NCBI GenBank assembly: GCA_963693305.1
Contig: OY855904.1
Location: 12,885,496 to 12,949,495 of the forward strand
DNA: 64,000 bases
Reading direction: 5' to 3'
DNA from: Meandrina meandrites
Taxonomy: Eukaryota > Cnidaria > Anthozoa > Scleractinia > Meandrinidae
Shown: piece by piece, positions 43,613 through 56,600 of the stretch
How positions within the stretch are numbered: position 1 is the first letter of the stretch
Layout of the letters: every line of letters starts with the position of its first letter
Notes under the pieces: model-generated
Told to the model about the DNA's origin: nothing
Seen by the model: the letters and a program-made list of their open reading frames with translations, nothing else
Database searches by the model: none
Translations under genes and position numbers: made by a program

Positions 43613-46600
43613 TCACTTGCCATTTCCATCAAGGAGATCCTTTGCCTCGTTAATTTTTGCAGCCAAATACGGTGAACCACCTGTAAAATGATACACAAAC
43701 ATCATCTATGCTGTAGTCAAGATATTCATTACATACATTACAACTAGTTTCAATGCCAATACGAGACCTCCCTTCTCACCTCTATCAGGATGATTTATCA
43801 GCATGATCCTTCTGTGTGCCTCTCTAACTTTGGCCTTGCTTGCTGAAGGACTACATGTGCAGATCAAAAAAAATTCTTTAATTATTATTTATCATCATAC
43901 AGCATGTTATCAACATTGCTGGTCCTAACAGTATGCAGGACACGTGTCACATATGAAACTTAGTACATGACCTTGCTCACTACGAGTCTCTCAGCAGGTC
44001 AGTGGATACAGTGCCCAACCAGTATTTGAGAGGTCATGGGTTCAATCCCTATCAGAAACTTGGAGTTTTATTTGTCTCATGCTCGTGACATGTTGGACAT
44101 TCTCTATCAAACTCATTTATAATTCATCAAGATAAAACAAAGGAAATCAGAACCGTGACCATGGTTTGGATATGTGATCTTAATCAGCATTATTTATCTT
44201 TTTACTCCGCACTTTTAGTTTTGATTAAGGAAATATATATCAAACACTCAAGAGAGAGTTTCATTGCATTTCTAAACACAAAAAAATATTCTGCTACACC
44301 TCATATTTTCAACTCTCTTGGAAATGTGATGAAACAATCTAGCACTATTTATCAAAAAGAATTAATTTCTAACAAGCACAGATTAATGTAAAGAAGCTTG
44401 AAAGACTACCTTAATAATCTCCCTGGATCACATACCTGATCCCAAGTACTAAACCAGCTTCTCTTTTTGTCATTTTGGATTCAAATCCTCCTCTATAATA
44501 ATGGCTGAATTCCTGTTAACAAATTATTATAAAAGATATTTGCTACAACAAATGTTTTCTACAATTCAGAGTTCAGGCAGCTTTATAAACCCTAAAAGGC
44601 ACTTGCTTTCAATTAAAAATGGACTTTCAAGTCAAATACTTCTATGGTCATCTTTGATAAGGTCTTTAAAAAAACTTAAGTGACAGCCCTGGTGAATAGA
44701 CTTTCAAATAAAATACATCACCTTTTCTAAATACTAACTGATGTAAGCCTGGCTTATAGCAACCCTCCAAGTTTATTTTTTCCTTAGTGGCCAGTTGGCC
44801 GCCAACGGCTCAAGGTTGGTCGCCAGTGAAAAATTTCAGTCGCTAAATTAAGCTCACGCTTTCAATCCTTCTTCTCATTTTAGTCGCCAGGCTGGTGACT
44901 TTGGTTCCAATTTAGTCGCCAGCTCCAAAATTTTAGTCGCCATGGCGACTAAAGTGGTCTTAACTTGGAGGGTTGTATAGACATGATCTACCACGATCAT
45001 GCCATATCATGATCTGTCCTGATCCTTGGGGAACGATATAAGAAGAGTAAAATAATGAAACTAGAACTTGTTGGAATTTCTACTTAACAGCCCAAAACAC
45101 AATGGATACACCCGTGATGCCCAGATGGGCATAGCTAGCCCACAGGCCCATAGGCCAGGCCCTACATTTTTTTAGCCCACCCATATGTTAAAAATGTACA
45201 AAAGAAAACAACTCAGGCTGAGGCACTTTCAAGATGAAATAGAAAACAATATACATTATCAGAAGTCCATAACTAGAAGTCTACATCTCTGGTAATAGGC
45301 TTTGAGATATGTCTTTTGCGTGTACCTCGCGTTCCTCGCGTGTAGGATATTTTTAGAACAGCTCTGCCGCGAACAAGTAGCCAATCACATTGAAGTATTT
45401 TTTAATTCGCACCTTTGATTGGTTGAACAAATTTTTGAAGAAAAGCAGAACTGCAGAGGACGAGTGAACTCGAGCGAACGGCATTACGAAATTTCTTTTT
45501 GTTGGTCATCGTAATTTCCGTTTTGTGAGGATTAAATCGTCCGGACAAGAATCATCAGCCATCTTTCATCGATGACGATAACATCGAAGTTGTAAAAATT
45601 CGGAGCATCCAAATAAGCGAGAGGACCTCAGTGTTTTGGAGTCAGAATACAAAATGGCAGCGGGCAAGATAGACTAATTCTGAGTCAAATTCAAAATGCG
45701 AAGACACTAAAGATTAATGGTACTCTCAAGATGAAGACAGGCATTAAGAGAGCAAGTGCATTTTGGCACAGGTTCGTTGCTATTTTGAAAAACAAAACCG
45801 TGGTCCCTGAAGCGCTCAACATCGAGCGCGGAATGAACAGAATGAAGTTTGATTCGTTTGAGAACAACATTCAGAGAAAACGACAAGTTTGGCGAGTTTC
45901 GCATGTTTTTGGAATTATAAGGACGGCATGAAAACAAAAGACTGACTAAGGTAATGTATTTGTTTTAATATGAATAGAAATACGAGTTTAATTCGTTTGA
46001 GAACAACATTCAGAGAAAACGACAAGTTTGGCGAGTTTCGCATGTTTTTGGAATTATAAGGACAGCATGAAAACAAAAGACTGACTAAGGTAATGTATTT
46101 GTTTTAATATGAATAGAAATACGAGTTTAATTCATCGAACAATGATGATTTCAATCACATCCGTCAAAAGTTTAATTCAAGTTGTGCTTCTCGGGCACTT
46201 CACAGTGTGCAGCTATTGTGTTGTGTATGTTGTTCAGTATTTTAACATGAGGATATGCTGTACAAAATAAAGACACACTTAACTACTAAAAGTTTGGGGA
46301 ACTTCTGCTCATAAATTCTCTCGTAAATTATAAAAAGTCGACCTGTTTGTTTAGTGAGTTTGTCTACGGAAACCCGGCGACGGGTTGCTTTCTCACTCGC
46401 CTTCAAATGCCACTGAACAGACGTTTGAAATCACTATCTACGATACTACTTCTGTCGAAATGTGAGAATTAAAGAGAATGGCCTGTCAAGTGTTTTGATG
46501 TGATTTGATTTATTTCACCTGCCACTTTCCAAAATATTCGGCCGCAACTTAGAACTCCAATCGTGTCGAAATAGTGGGTTACGTCATTTTCTCGCGAGAC

Positions 46601-47440
46601 ATCAGTTTCTAAAAATAGCCTACACGCGAAAGACACAGCACGCGCCCCAATACCAGATGTAGACTTCTTGTTATGGACTTCTGACATTATAAATATCACA
46701 ACTACCCTTTTATGATGACATGAAGTCTCACTGTGGGAGACTTAGAGTAGCCAAGTGATAGAGATAAGTGTGTTCATATATTTAGCAATGGGTGAAAATT
46801 AGTCTGTTCTCTGTAATTAAATTTCAAAATTTTGGTGCTGTTGAAATACACTTTTGATGGTCTTTATACCCCCAACCAACCAACCACCCCCATCCCTAGA
46901 GGTAGCCTTTATGGATTGGTTGGCCAGGCCTTCAACTCTTTGGAAAGCTGGCTACGCTCCTGTCAGACCAGGAAAAGTAAGTAGTTTTTTTATTGAATTC
47001 CCTTTCCATTTCACACTGCTTTAAATGATCGTTTCCATATACATTCCCATACAAACTTGTATATTTAATCGTGTTTTGTAATGTACAAAGCAAGGAATGT
47101 TATACAATCACTTACCGGTATTTTTGGTATAATTTTAGGTATTTGGTTGAAGTTAACCTTTCTAAACGCCACTATGGCATAACGACCTGAAAGACGAGAG
47201 CAGAAAAATGAGTTTACTTTCACTTCGCTCCCTGCAGCACAACGAACCCACAACACGTGCAGTGCATGCACATTTTAGTCCGAGATTTTGAGATTACTTT
47301 CAAGAAAACAAACCTGCTATCGCAGCTCCAGCTACTCCGAGCCCTGCTAGTATGAGGGTAGTCTGAAGAGAAGTGAATAAAACAGCAGGTTACTACAATT
47401 TTCCTTGAAAAAATTGTTAAAAACACTAACAACCTACCAT
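43613..47440 (-). CDS. DNAJC19: TIM14/PAM18 J-protein (DNAJC19-like), six exons
   Basis: This is an inner-membrane J-protein that stimulates mitochondrial Hsp70 in the TIM23 import motor. Exons, all short: 47440-47438 (ATG alone, UTR upstream), 47362-47314, 47186-47116, 44512-44436, 43850-43780, 43680-43613. They total 339 nt, 112 aa; human DNAJC19 is 116. Residues 2-20 are a hydrophobic segment ([15 protein letters not shown]), followed by [12 protein letters not shown] and a basic linker. The J domain begins [15 protein letters not shown], carries [19 protein letters not shown] with an intact HPD, and ends [14 protein letters not shown]. Each join has GT-AG ends and keeps phase. Intron 3 is 2.6 kb and holds a hAT-like MITE. 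It lies head to head with the clathrin light chain gene. It could be the DNAJC15 paralogue in name only; length favours DNAJC19. Confidence 0.88.
43986..44075 (+). repeat. tRNA-like SINE head (possible)
   Basis: GGTCAGTGGATA (A-box-like, about 43997) and GGGTTCAATCCC (B-box, 44038-44049) have tRNA spacing. The cloverleaf is poor, so it is a SINE relic and not a tRNA gene. It lies in TIM14 intron 4. Confidence 0.45.
44760..44975. mobile_element. MITE with CAACCCTCCAAGTT ends in TIM14 intron 3
   Basis: CAACCCTCCAAGTT at the left and AACTTGGAGGGTTG at the right are inverted repeats; TATAG borders both ends. The interior repeats GTCGCCAG-like units. hAT-like by termini. Confidence 0.75.
45847..46124. 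repeat. Two-copy 139-bp tandem duplication
   Basis: The segment starting GTTTGATTCGTTTGAGAAC at 45847 repeats from 45986 with only a few changes. The period is 139 bp. It lies in TIM14 intron 3. Confidence 0.85.
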
Positions 47441-47579
47441 TTTCACGTTGCAGTGACTGTAATGACGCAACAAATTTCCCAGAGAGCATCACACTGCGGA
47501 ACGATCCCAGGGATCCAAGGGGGCGGGTTGTAACAACATCCGGGGTATAGTTCTTTACACGAGTCATTCCGGTTCCAAA
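47441..47579. promoter_or_regulatory. Shared bidirectional promoter, TIM14 / clathrin light chain
   Basis: Only 139 bp separate the two start codons, so both 5' UTRs and the promoter must fit or overlap here. There is no TATA box. Visible elements are a GC box GGGGGCGGG (47519-47527), a TGACGCAA CRE-like site (47463-47470) and an ETS-type ATTCCGG (47566-47572). This fits a housekeeping promoter. Confidence 0.65.
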
Positions 47580-50500
47580 ATGGCGGATCTTTTGGGCAGT
47601 GACGAATTTCAGGAAGATCCCGCAGCCGAATTTTTAGCGAGAGAACAAGATGATCTCGCGGAACTGGGAGAGGATTTCGGCGGAGGGCAGCCGGAGACCA
47701 ACGTAAGTTTAACAGGGCCTTAGTTTTAGTGCTAATTTGACTGTCTATTTCTGATATTGTCGACAAAGTAATCTTTAGTTTGACGTGCTGTAGCTTTTTA
47801 GAAACCGCGAACAAGCTGACGCGCCATTCATTTGTTAACGATGAAAGCGAAATCATCTTTTAAAATACATTATTTTCATACCCTTTTTCGCCGCCAAACG
47901 TTGTTTGTTTGCAGTCGTGGATGGACATCACACATCATGACATGGTGAAAGGCTAGCTGCTCTCCAATTTTCAGGCTTAATCATCTGATCCTTTATCTAT
48001 TTGTCACCAGTTTGGAAATACAATTAAAAATAGAAATACACGCTGTAAACGTTGGATTAAAAAACAGCTCAAAAGTCCATGCGATTTTGAATTTCTGTCA
48101 GAGAAAAATAACACGATAAAGCACTGATGGAGTGATCTAAATTGACTACATGAAAAAAAAATATATTTTTATTACGATTTGAAAAGCGCTAAAAAACTCA
48201 GGATGACTGTCCTATCCAGCTACATTTATTTACAAAAGAATAAATGCAGGTGCCAACCAAAAAGAGTCCACAGTACCTGTAAAGTTCCTCTTCTTAGCCC
48301 CCAAATGGAGTAAAAGATTAGAGTTCAAATATGTGTCAAATATCTAAAAATTATCCCCAAAATTGCACTCAATCAGACAATAAGTGTGCAAACATGTTCC
48401 TCAAGCACTTTCCTTTATATCTGAGAGATTTGGTGATCCATATGGGAGACCAGGCCCCAGTTGTTCAAAGGGTGGATAATGCTATCCACCGGATAAATCA
48501 CTATCCAGTGGATAGCGTAGTTTGTTTTGCCAACACATATCCGCTGGATAGCGATTTATCTGGTGGATAGCGTTATCCACCCTTTGAACAACTGGGGCCA
48601 GGAGACGTTAAGTCGGCATAGATGTAAATGACCCAAAGTTCTGACATCTGAGCATATGAAGAACAGCATCAATAACCATGTCTGTTGCTGTTTCAGGAGC
48701 TTAATGGTTTTGGTGATTCAATAGACAATGAGCCAGTTGTAAATGGATTTGCTGACGAGGAGGTAATTGAAAATGCTTTAGTTGTAAACATGTCAGAAAA
48801 TTACACAATGACTCAATTCTTATAGTTTTAATTTTCAAGTTGTACTTTTGCAATAGAGTAGGTGCAAATGCCCAGTGGTACTAGCCTATGGCTTGTGTTT
48901 CCATAGATTTCATTCTCCCAAACTTCCACTTGTGTTTCTTTAACTTGGTAGAAGTAACAAAATTGTTTTCTGTTTCGAGTAACCCACAAATCGTCGTTGG
49001 TAATTGTTCTGTATCGTAACAGTCTGTTCTTAAAATTTGTAGATTTCTGGTTCCCACCAGCCTGTAGTACCACTTCCGAGAGAATCAGAACCCGAGTCTG
49101 TCAGGTGAGGCTTCTTTGTACAAGGTTTTTTGTTAACTTTTGCACTTTCAGGCTAAAAGAAAATCAAGAGGATCCCATGTGGTGTTTGAATAGTAAAATA
49201 TTTATGGTCGAAGAAGCACCATAGTCAGCTGATTGTCCAAAAGGTGGCATTTTAAGCTTGACATGAATTTACCTGGTGCTAGAACAACTCTCAAGTGATA
49301 ACTGCCGTACCCTCTCCTCCCATGGGAGGTGTGGTTTTAATGCTTGTGCACATGAATTTCTTTACAACTTTATAGACCCTTTGTATTATGGGTGACTGTT
49401 ATTGCACTTTATAAACACTTGCATTTGAAACCCTTAGTGAACTGCAAATTCAGTGTTCTCACCAGGATTTTTCCTTGGGGAGTCCTAGGGCCCCTTCTGC
49501 TGAGAAATAGGGGCCCTGTAAGAACATTAGGGGGACAAAGTTAAAAAAAACATACACAAATACACAAAGCCATGTGTATTTCGACTGCCATGCACTCTGG
49601 AATATACAGTCTTTCTTTGGTGGAACAGCTCCTTGATCACTATTATCTTCTTCATCGCCATCTCCACCATCTTCCACTCTTTCTTCAAGTCTTGGGACTT
49701 AAGGATGAAAGAAAGAATCTAATTTTCGCTGTATCACGGCATGGTTTTTGCTGACGATGAAACAGCTACGAATAACCTGAGCCCACACTCCAAATGGTCT
49801 GTTACATGAAGTACCTACCTGATCCAATATGGCGGATGAGGTGTTTACGATTTCGATACACGAATGTTTGCCATGTACATACTGAATCTATTGATAATAT
49901 GTTTTTTATTCATTTGTAAAAGCAAAATGCCGGGGTGTTAGGTTCACCATTAAAACTACTTAACTTTAGACGTTCTAAAGTCCATTTGACAAGTAGCTTG
50001 CCCCTGCGCCCAAATGGGCGCATCTTCTTGGCTTTAAATGCACCATCTCAATTTTTCTTGCGGGAATTCTGCAAGGCTGCAGTCTGGTGAGAACACTGCA
50101 AATTTGATGTTCTGATATGTAGATGCTAAAAGTGGGGTGGTGGTATAGAAGCAGTACCCAGTTTGTGCCCCATAGAACTTTATTTTGTTACTTTAAATTT
50201 GGCTGTGAAGTTCAAATTGCCGCAACTATCAAAGATAGCATGTGATGATTGTGATCCCAGGTGTCCTGAAAAAAGCCAACAGTGCAATCTGCAAGTTCAA
50301 TCAAACAGTGAAATTTTTCTTGGTGGGCTATAGTCTTGTAAGTATTTCATTAACATGTGGTTGGTAGGAACTGGATGCTAAGGTTGAGGAATGTTGTGTG
50401 TACAAACCTCAATTTGCAAGTAGGTTCAGTCCAGGCTAAAAGGAAGCATTATTTAAACCATAGATTTGCTGTTTTAGTTACTTTACCAGTATGCATACAT

Positions 50501-50984
50501 CTTTTTGTAGAAAATGGAGAGAAGAAAAAGCAGCTCTTCTCGACAAAATGGACAGTGAAGAAAAATCTGAAATACAAGAATGGCGTGAACAAGCTAAAAA
50601 GGAACTCAATGACTGGTACGAAAGACGAGATGAACAGTTAGGAAAAACACAAACAAGCAATAGGTATGTTGATGCCTCCGATGCTCATTCTCACAGAAAT
50701 TTATTGTTTAGGGAAAAGAAAGGGACCACAATAGCAGCTTGGAAGAAAACTAATTTAACTGTAATAATAGTCTCCACTCATGGCATTGTTTAAATTCTCT
50801 TTTTAGGGCAGATGAAGAAGCCTTTGTGGCTGATCGTGATGACTCTTCCACTCCAGGCCATGACTGGGAACGAGTCTGCCGCATGTGCGACTTTAATCCC
50901 AAGGGAACAAAGAATAACAAGGATGTATCACGCATGCGTTCAATTTTCCTGCAACTAAAGCAAACACCACTTGCAAAGGAATAG
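47580..50984 (+). CDS. CLTA: Clathrin light chain, five exons
   Basis: The light chain binds the clathrin triskelion hub and regulates coat assembly in endocytosis. Exons: 47580-47702, 48697-48762, 49043-49104, 50511-50663, 50807-50984; 582 nt, 193 aa. The N-terminus is acidic (DPAAEFLAREQDDLAELGEDFG), like the conserved start of animal light chains. ESVRKWREE opens the central heavy-chain-binding coiled coil (about residues 82-135) with EWREQ and DWYERRDEQL. The end DWERVCRMCDFNPK, KDVSRMRSIFLQLKQTPL matches the conserved C-terminus. All joins are GT-AG and in phase. A vertebrate-type neuronal insert is absent, but the 1.4-kb intron 3 could hide an alternative exon. Cnidarians should have one gene, so CLTA/CLTB orthology is not implied. 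AATAAA at 51999 is a distant poly(A) candidate. Confidence 0.92.
48453..48599. mobile_element. Palindromic MITE in clathrin light chain intron 1
   Basis: GGCCCCAGTTGTTCAAAGGG at the left is exactly complementary to the right end. Inner GGATAACGCTATCC and GGATAGCG units pair as well. Same family as 22998-23143. Confidence 0.85.
49451..50098. mobile_element. hAT-like MITE in clathrin light chain intron 3
   Basis: CAGTGTTCTCACCAG at the left and CTGGTGAGAACACTG at the right are inverted repeats. TGCAAATT occurs at 49443-49450 and 50097-50104, an 8-bp duplication that overlaps the last two bases of the right end. No transposase. Confidence 0.8.
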
Positions 50985-52427
50985 TGCTGTGTTTTCTTAG
51001 GTCCACTCATAATTAGCTCAACAAAATTAATAATCTTATCCTATCTTCATATCACCTTAGTAAACATTTTTCTTTGACTTCAATTTATATTATAATGTAA
51101 GCCAAGTTTTTGGTCCTAGTTTTGTATGATTTCTTTTTCGAATTTTGTCAGTTGTGCGAGGTGAAGGGACATTTATTGTGTTCGGCAGATACTCATGTAA
51201 GTAGATTGAGTGTCTGCCTCAGAGAGATGTCCTGCTAAGAAAAAAGTCTACATTGAAGTCTTGAACTCCGAGATCAAGAGTTCTTTAGAGAGGGGTCTGT
51301 TCAAATGTTAGGCTTTTGGCTAATGCAGATACCAATGGAGTAGATTCTTGCCATACTTCAATTATTTACATCATCTCAAATCCTAACCCGAGGCATACTC
51401 CTCTAAGTGCACACTTTTCTAAGGTGAACTTCTTTCTAAAGTTTGTACTTTTTTAAGTGGAGCAGTCACTGTTTGCCTCCATGTTCCTACAATGTCATAC
51501 TTGGCTTATGCAGATCAGTGGTGTCTTGCAGTGAAAAGGCTTTGAGTCGCTCAAGTGTTCAAGTTTTGGCAACCTTTTACACCTCTCAGGATTTCCCACT
51601 CTTGTCACCTAATCAGATATGTAAAACTGACTGGTTGTTGGAGATTTTGATTTGTCTACTAAATTCCCAGTCAAAACCAACAAAAAGATGTCTAAAATGT
51701 GTCAATCAAAAGCTAATCAGAAACTTTGTTGAGCAGCAACATTGTGGGTCATTTGGTATGGTAAACAATAACATTAGTTTAAAAAAAAATCAGAATTATT
51801 GCTTAGTAGAACTGGTGTAAAGAGGAAACCTAGAAGAAACCTAAAGTAAACCAAAGCAAAGCAAAGATTGAACCAAGATAGAGCAAAGTGGCTTTATGAT
51901 CTAGGTTTGGTTTGCTTTGAGTTGTTTGTGTACCAATGTGTAATGCAGGGTAGTTTAACCGATTATAATGCAGGGAAGTTTAACTGATTATTATGTTAAA
52001 TAAAATTTGTTTTAAGAATTTCATTTTCATGTTATTGTCGGTCCTGCAGTTCTCACTTGTTAAAATATGTGTTTATTAGATTTTATCATAAATCTTGCTT
52101 TTAGTGTCAAGTACACTTCTCAAAGAAGGAACTTACTTGAAAGATAGAAACAACGCATTATGTTACTGTTGAATACCCTGCATAAACAACTTAACTTACT
52201 AACACTCTTTGAATAAGATATACTGTAGCTCCCTCTTCTGTGCAATGACAATAAATGCTGTTTTAGAGTTATGTTTGTTAGTTGTTTCTTTTTGACGTCA
52301 TTTCCCATGCCTTGGAATTTACTACACCACCACCAGGTTTCTTTTTCCATAGCTCAGATAAAAGTGGTTCTGATTGCCACTGTATTTGTGCTACGCAACC
52401 GTGTTTCCCTACCGGTTAGGCCACTAA
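50985..52427. other. Clathrin light chain 3' flank, no gene seen
   Basis: No exon is recognised. Open frames here match no family. AATAAA lies at 51999-52004. Confidence 0.45.
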
Positions 52428-52852
52428 CAGGGTTGCCACGGTCAGGGAAAAACAAAAATTTTCCAAGGTCAGGGAAGGGGAGTTTTACAAGAGCTCAGAG
52501 AAAATCTTAGTTCTTCTCAAAGTCGGTAAAAAGTCAGGGAACTTTGTTTGAGAAAATGGTTCAGGAACTTACTAAAGAAGCAGATGCACTTGCCACAGAG
52601 GCTGAAACGAAAAGCAAAATGGATTTGTTGGTGAAGCCATGCGTTCAAAATCCTGTGAAAAACGTTAAGAGAATCGAAAATGAAGAGAAGAATATTGATG
52701 GTCTAAAGAAGAAGCTTATAAACAAATATAAAAGTGGGCTTGGCTTAATTGATAATTTGCCTAATGCGAGGTCAGTGAAAATTGTTTTGAGGTCAGTGAA
52801 GAGTCAGGGAAAAGTCAGGGAATTTTTTGGGCTCTTATGCGTGGCAACCCTG
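52428..52852. mobile_element. TIR element with CAGGGTTGCCACG ends
   Basis: CAGGGTTGCCACG at the left and CGTGGCAACCCTG at the right are inverted repeats; ACTAA lies beside both. GGTCAGGGAA-type units recur near both ends. A lysine/glutamate-rich frame (52544-52870) with KEADALATEAE reads like the coiled-coil scrap seen in such repeats. It is not a host gene. Confidence 0.7.
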
Positions 52853-53615
52853 ACTAACCAACCACGATGAAAGAACTTCCTCATCCCCAGGTGTCGCTCC
52901 TTTGTCTAAGGAGCGCATGAAGTTGAGGGATTTTTCCCTCCCTCACGTCAAGCCCCGCGTTCCCTTTTATGGTATATAATTCATGTTCTTTACGGAAGAA
53001 ACGCATCGGCGCCTCGGATCGAGGCAGAGGTACGTTTGTCTGTTTGTAAACTTTTATTCGTGCACCAACTAACCAGTTACACAACCAACAGCGACCCTGA
53101 TTTTGTTTTTTTTTTTTTTTTTGGCTTTGTCATCCCTTGGTTTTATAGATCCCATTGAGGTCCAAGAAGGTGGATCCATCTTAGAATTTGTGGAGTCCTG
53201 ACACCAGAAAGACACTCAAGAACGAAGTTATTTGGGGAAGTGCGACAAAAGGGTAAACGCTAAATCTTTCGAAGTAAAAATTGTGAAACTATATTTAAAA
53301 GAGACTGAAAATGAGAACGTTTTGCGAGGCGAAATTAATAATGAGAAGACGAACGGGAGAGAAAACTTGTTTTTGCCCCCGCTACGTTCCCACCCTTGCG
53401 TACTGCTTCTGTTTCCGGTCAGGCGACGTCCTGCGCAAACTGATGAAAGCTCTTTCTTTCTCGTCAAAAATATATTGTAGATCACGCAAAAACTTAAAAG
53501 TGCAGCGTTCTTCGATTTCTCTCAGGCCTTGAGCTCAATTGAATCCATGCCGTGTCACTGTTATAATTGAAACTTGCCCATTTCAAGCCTTGCAACCGCG
53601 AGTTTGTGTTTGTCT

Positions 53616-56600
53616 CTATTTGCTTATTTTTCTAGAGCCAGAACTCATTTTTCGCACCCTATCCATATAAGCCTTGTAGCAATATGTTAAGAACTCAAAA
53701 GCTGTTCCACACCACTCCCACACAGTCGCAACGAGATAGCTGTACCATCGGCTTCCCTCGGAATCGAACGGATATCCCCAACTGGCTGTCGTAACACACG
53801 GGAAGGCCTGTAGCAGATCTTCCTATAAGAGTAAACAAATACAGCACTCAGGAAAAGGAATGCCGGGGGTGGCTCCAATCGCGTTCCAAGAGCCCGCGTC
53901 CACGTTGACCAGCGGTCGGGAATTCAATTCGCGTAAACCGACTGCTTGTCAAGTTGGACGCGAGCTCTGGGAACGAGATCGGGATACAATGCCAGTCGTG
54001 CTGGGCATGCGCATTTTTGCTCTTCTCTTGTGTGATTAAAACGCAGACAAACAAGGGGTCTGAGATCGAGAATGAAAAATGCTTGCAATCTTGTTCTCAT
54101 AGACCACGAGCATGCTCCAGATCTTATCAGTATTTAGAAAATCTTAGTTTTCGTGCGTAAAATACTCAAAGTCATAAAATTTATTATGTGGCTGAAAACA
54201 CTGAAAAATCTTAATTTGACATAGCTGATCTCTGTTGATGCAGCGTAATAAATTGTCTTCAAATCTACGGAAACTTCAAAATAATGATTTTTGTGTGAGC
54301 TTACACGAAGTGTAATCTCACATACAGCAAACACTACTGCAAGGCTGATCATACTACGTAAAAAAAGTAAACTTTGTGAGACACCAACGCGTCTAGAACC
54401 GATATAGCAGGATTGCAACCGTGGACAGCTGTTTCGTTCTTATTGGAACTCGTCAATTTACTTTTTTCACGTAGTATGATAAGCCTTGCAATATTGTTTG
54501 TCATTTATTATTTTTATGCTGATCAGATCCCTTGTTGGATCCTATGTTAGCAGCATTTTCATTTGCGGTCCCACGCTTTAAGTTTTGCTTTCACATATAG
54601 CCATTGACAAAGAGATATGGGTGTGTGAATGTATGTATGGGTTTACGAGAGTTGGTCACGTGGCCTAGAAGAATTGTTTGTGTGGCGTAAAACCTTTGTG
54701 GCAAAATTATAGCCATTGCACAAAGCTCTTTTAGAAAGCCTTTTAATTGATCTGAAGTTGCAAGCACGAGGGTCTCACATGCTGGCTCTCAAAATCAATC
54801 GGTAGCTCAAGAACAAACTGCATCATGATAGAACAAGAACAAAATACACTCGGGCAGTTAAAAAGGAGTAATACAAAGTATGACCGAAAGAGAAAAAAGT
54901 ATATTTGATAATTTCTCTTAGATTTGAAAAACATTGATGTATTTTATTATTTACAGCAACCAACGATTGACCCCAGGATTTGTGTGACCTAGCTCACGCC
55001 AGTATCATATATCCTGTCGTGAATGTCACACTGCAATATAAATCACGTTAACATTGCTTGATAGGTATTATCGTATGATTGAAAGAGCTTGTTTAAATAT
55101 TCTGTGCATTTCAAAATATACATCGTTGACAAGGAGAACACAAACTAAGCTCGCACATGTACGCATTGCGGACCAGTTATTTTTTCCAAAGTACAAAACA
55201 CCAAAAATGGTAATAACACACGCAGAAGAAACAAGCATTGCTAAGATAGGGGTGGAAAATTTAAGGGCGCATTCGTTCGGGATCAATCCGAAATAAGAAT
55301 AATTGGAATAATGCAAGTTAGCGTTCGTTTGGTAGGCGCGCGGGCTCATTCCCCGAACAGCGGCTGGTAATCGAGCCTATTCGCTTGGCTGCTCTTCCTA
55401 TTTCCAGAATATATTCTTATTCAAGAATATTCCCAAACGAACGCGCCCTAAGTCGTTGGTGAAAAATTGAAGTATATGGGTAGACTAAAAAGTCGGAAAA
55501 ATTGTTTTGATTAGATTTTCAGTTTCCCTACGTCATCCTTGACGTAAAACCGTTTATACGTCACGCGTTTTACCACAGCCAAATGTCTATCGCTGAATGG
55601 ACCGAATAACAACAGATCAGTCACAAAGACGTCTGTGGTTTTGATTTGACCTTGACACGCTGGTTTCTCATCTCATGCACGCGTGATCTTCCTCTCTTTG
55701 TTAGTGATGGGTGATTAACTTTACATAAGCGATGAGTGGAATAAACAAGTTCGAATTACTACTTATGACGTCAGCAAAGTGAAAAGATTGCGGAACATCA
55801 GCCTTGATGCATACGATTTGCGTAAAAACAAAACAAAAATCTAGACCATCGGAAAGCTTGTGGTCCTTATACGGATTTTCAGCAATTCTCTTTTATAAAA
55901 GAAGAGAATATTTAAAAGCCACAATGCCGCATCATTTGTTAACCAGTTTACAAACATTTTAATCTGTAGTGATCTTGCAACTTAAAGCGGATGCGCGTAT
56001 ATTCTATTTTGTTACGAAACTGAAAGAGTTTTCAATTTGAATGAATTTGCATATATACACAACGAAAGTTTGGGTCAAGGAAAGTTTGGGTCATGAATGT
56101 TTATGCAGTTTTAAGCAGATCCTTCAGACAGGACAATACAAACAGAGTCATTCGACAAACAAATGGATTTTAATAAGTGCTTTTTTTATGCGCGTTCCAC
56201 TCTACGAAACAATAGTACAATATGGCAACAAAGAAACACTTTTACAAAAAATTCGATTTAAATTCGATTTAAATGATGGTTTGAAAAAATAAACTTTTGC
56301 CTGGCTTGACAGTCAATACATAATTTTCTTTTTTAATCCTAGTAAGTATAGGAATTTGTGTTGTCATGTTTAGCTTCCGTTTGTAAACTTAAAAGAGCTT
56401 AGTAGATCTTAGTAAGTGTCACGGCATTCAGTTTAAAATACATTTATTTAATAACTAAAAAGTATTGAGTTTTAAATTAACTAAAGCTAACTGATTAACC
56501 TTACCCATCCGCCTTTACTTTTGATCCAATCCACCATGTACAGGGCGGCAAATTCATACATCCAGTTACCAATATCAAGCACGAAAGAATTGCGACCGTC

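Noticed and set aside
43986..44075. tRNA gene (also 60854 and 62249)
   Set aside because: A- and B-boxes are present but acceptor stems do not pair. They are SINE heads.
46890..46980. Extra TIM14 exon after an acceptor near 46965
   Set aside because: It reads into a stop after about 16 codons and matches nothing in TIM14, while exons 3 and 4 already join in phase with the expected sequence.
47443..47856. 137-aa minus-strand ORF across the clathrin light chain start
   Set aside because: It is the antisense shadow of clathrin exon 1 and the shared promoter.
49105..50510. Alternative neuronal-type exon in clathrin light chain intron 3
   Set aside because: I looked for an in-phase exon but found only the hAT-like MITE and unassigned sequence. 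The five-exon model is continuous without it.
52544..52870. 108-aa protein-coding gene
   Set aside because: It lies wholly within a terminal-inverted-repeat element and overlaps its subterminal repeats.
55068..55349. Hydrophobic ORF as the BOK tail-anchor exon
   Set aside because: It has a membrane-like stretch, but it does not continue the BH2 motif and overlaps a mobile element. The exon at 53822-53616 fits phase and BH2 better.
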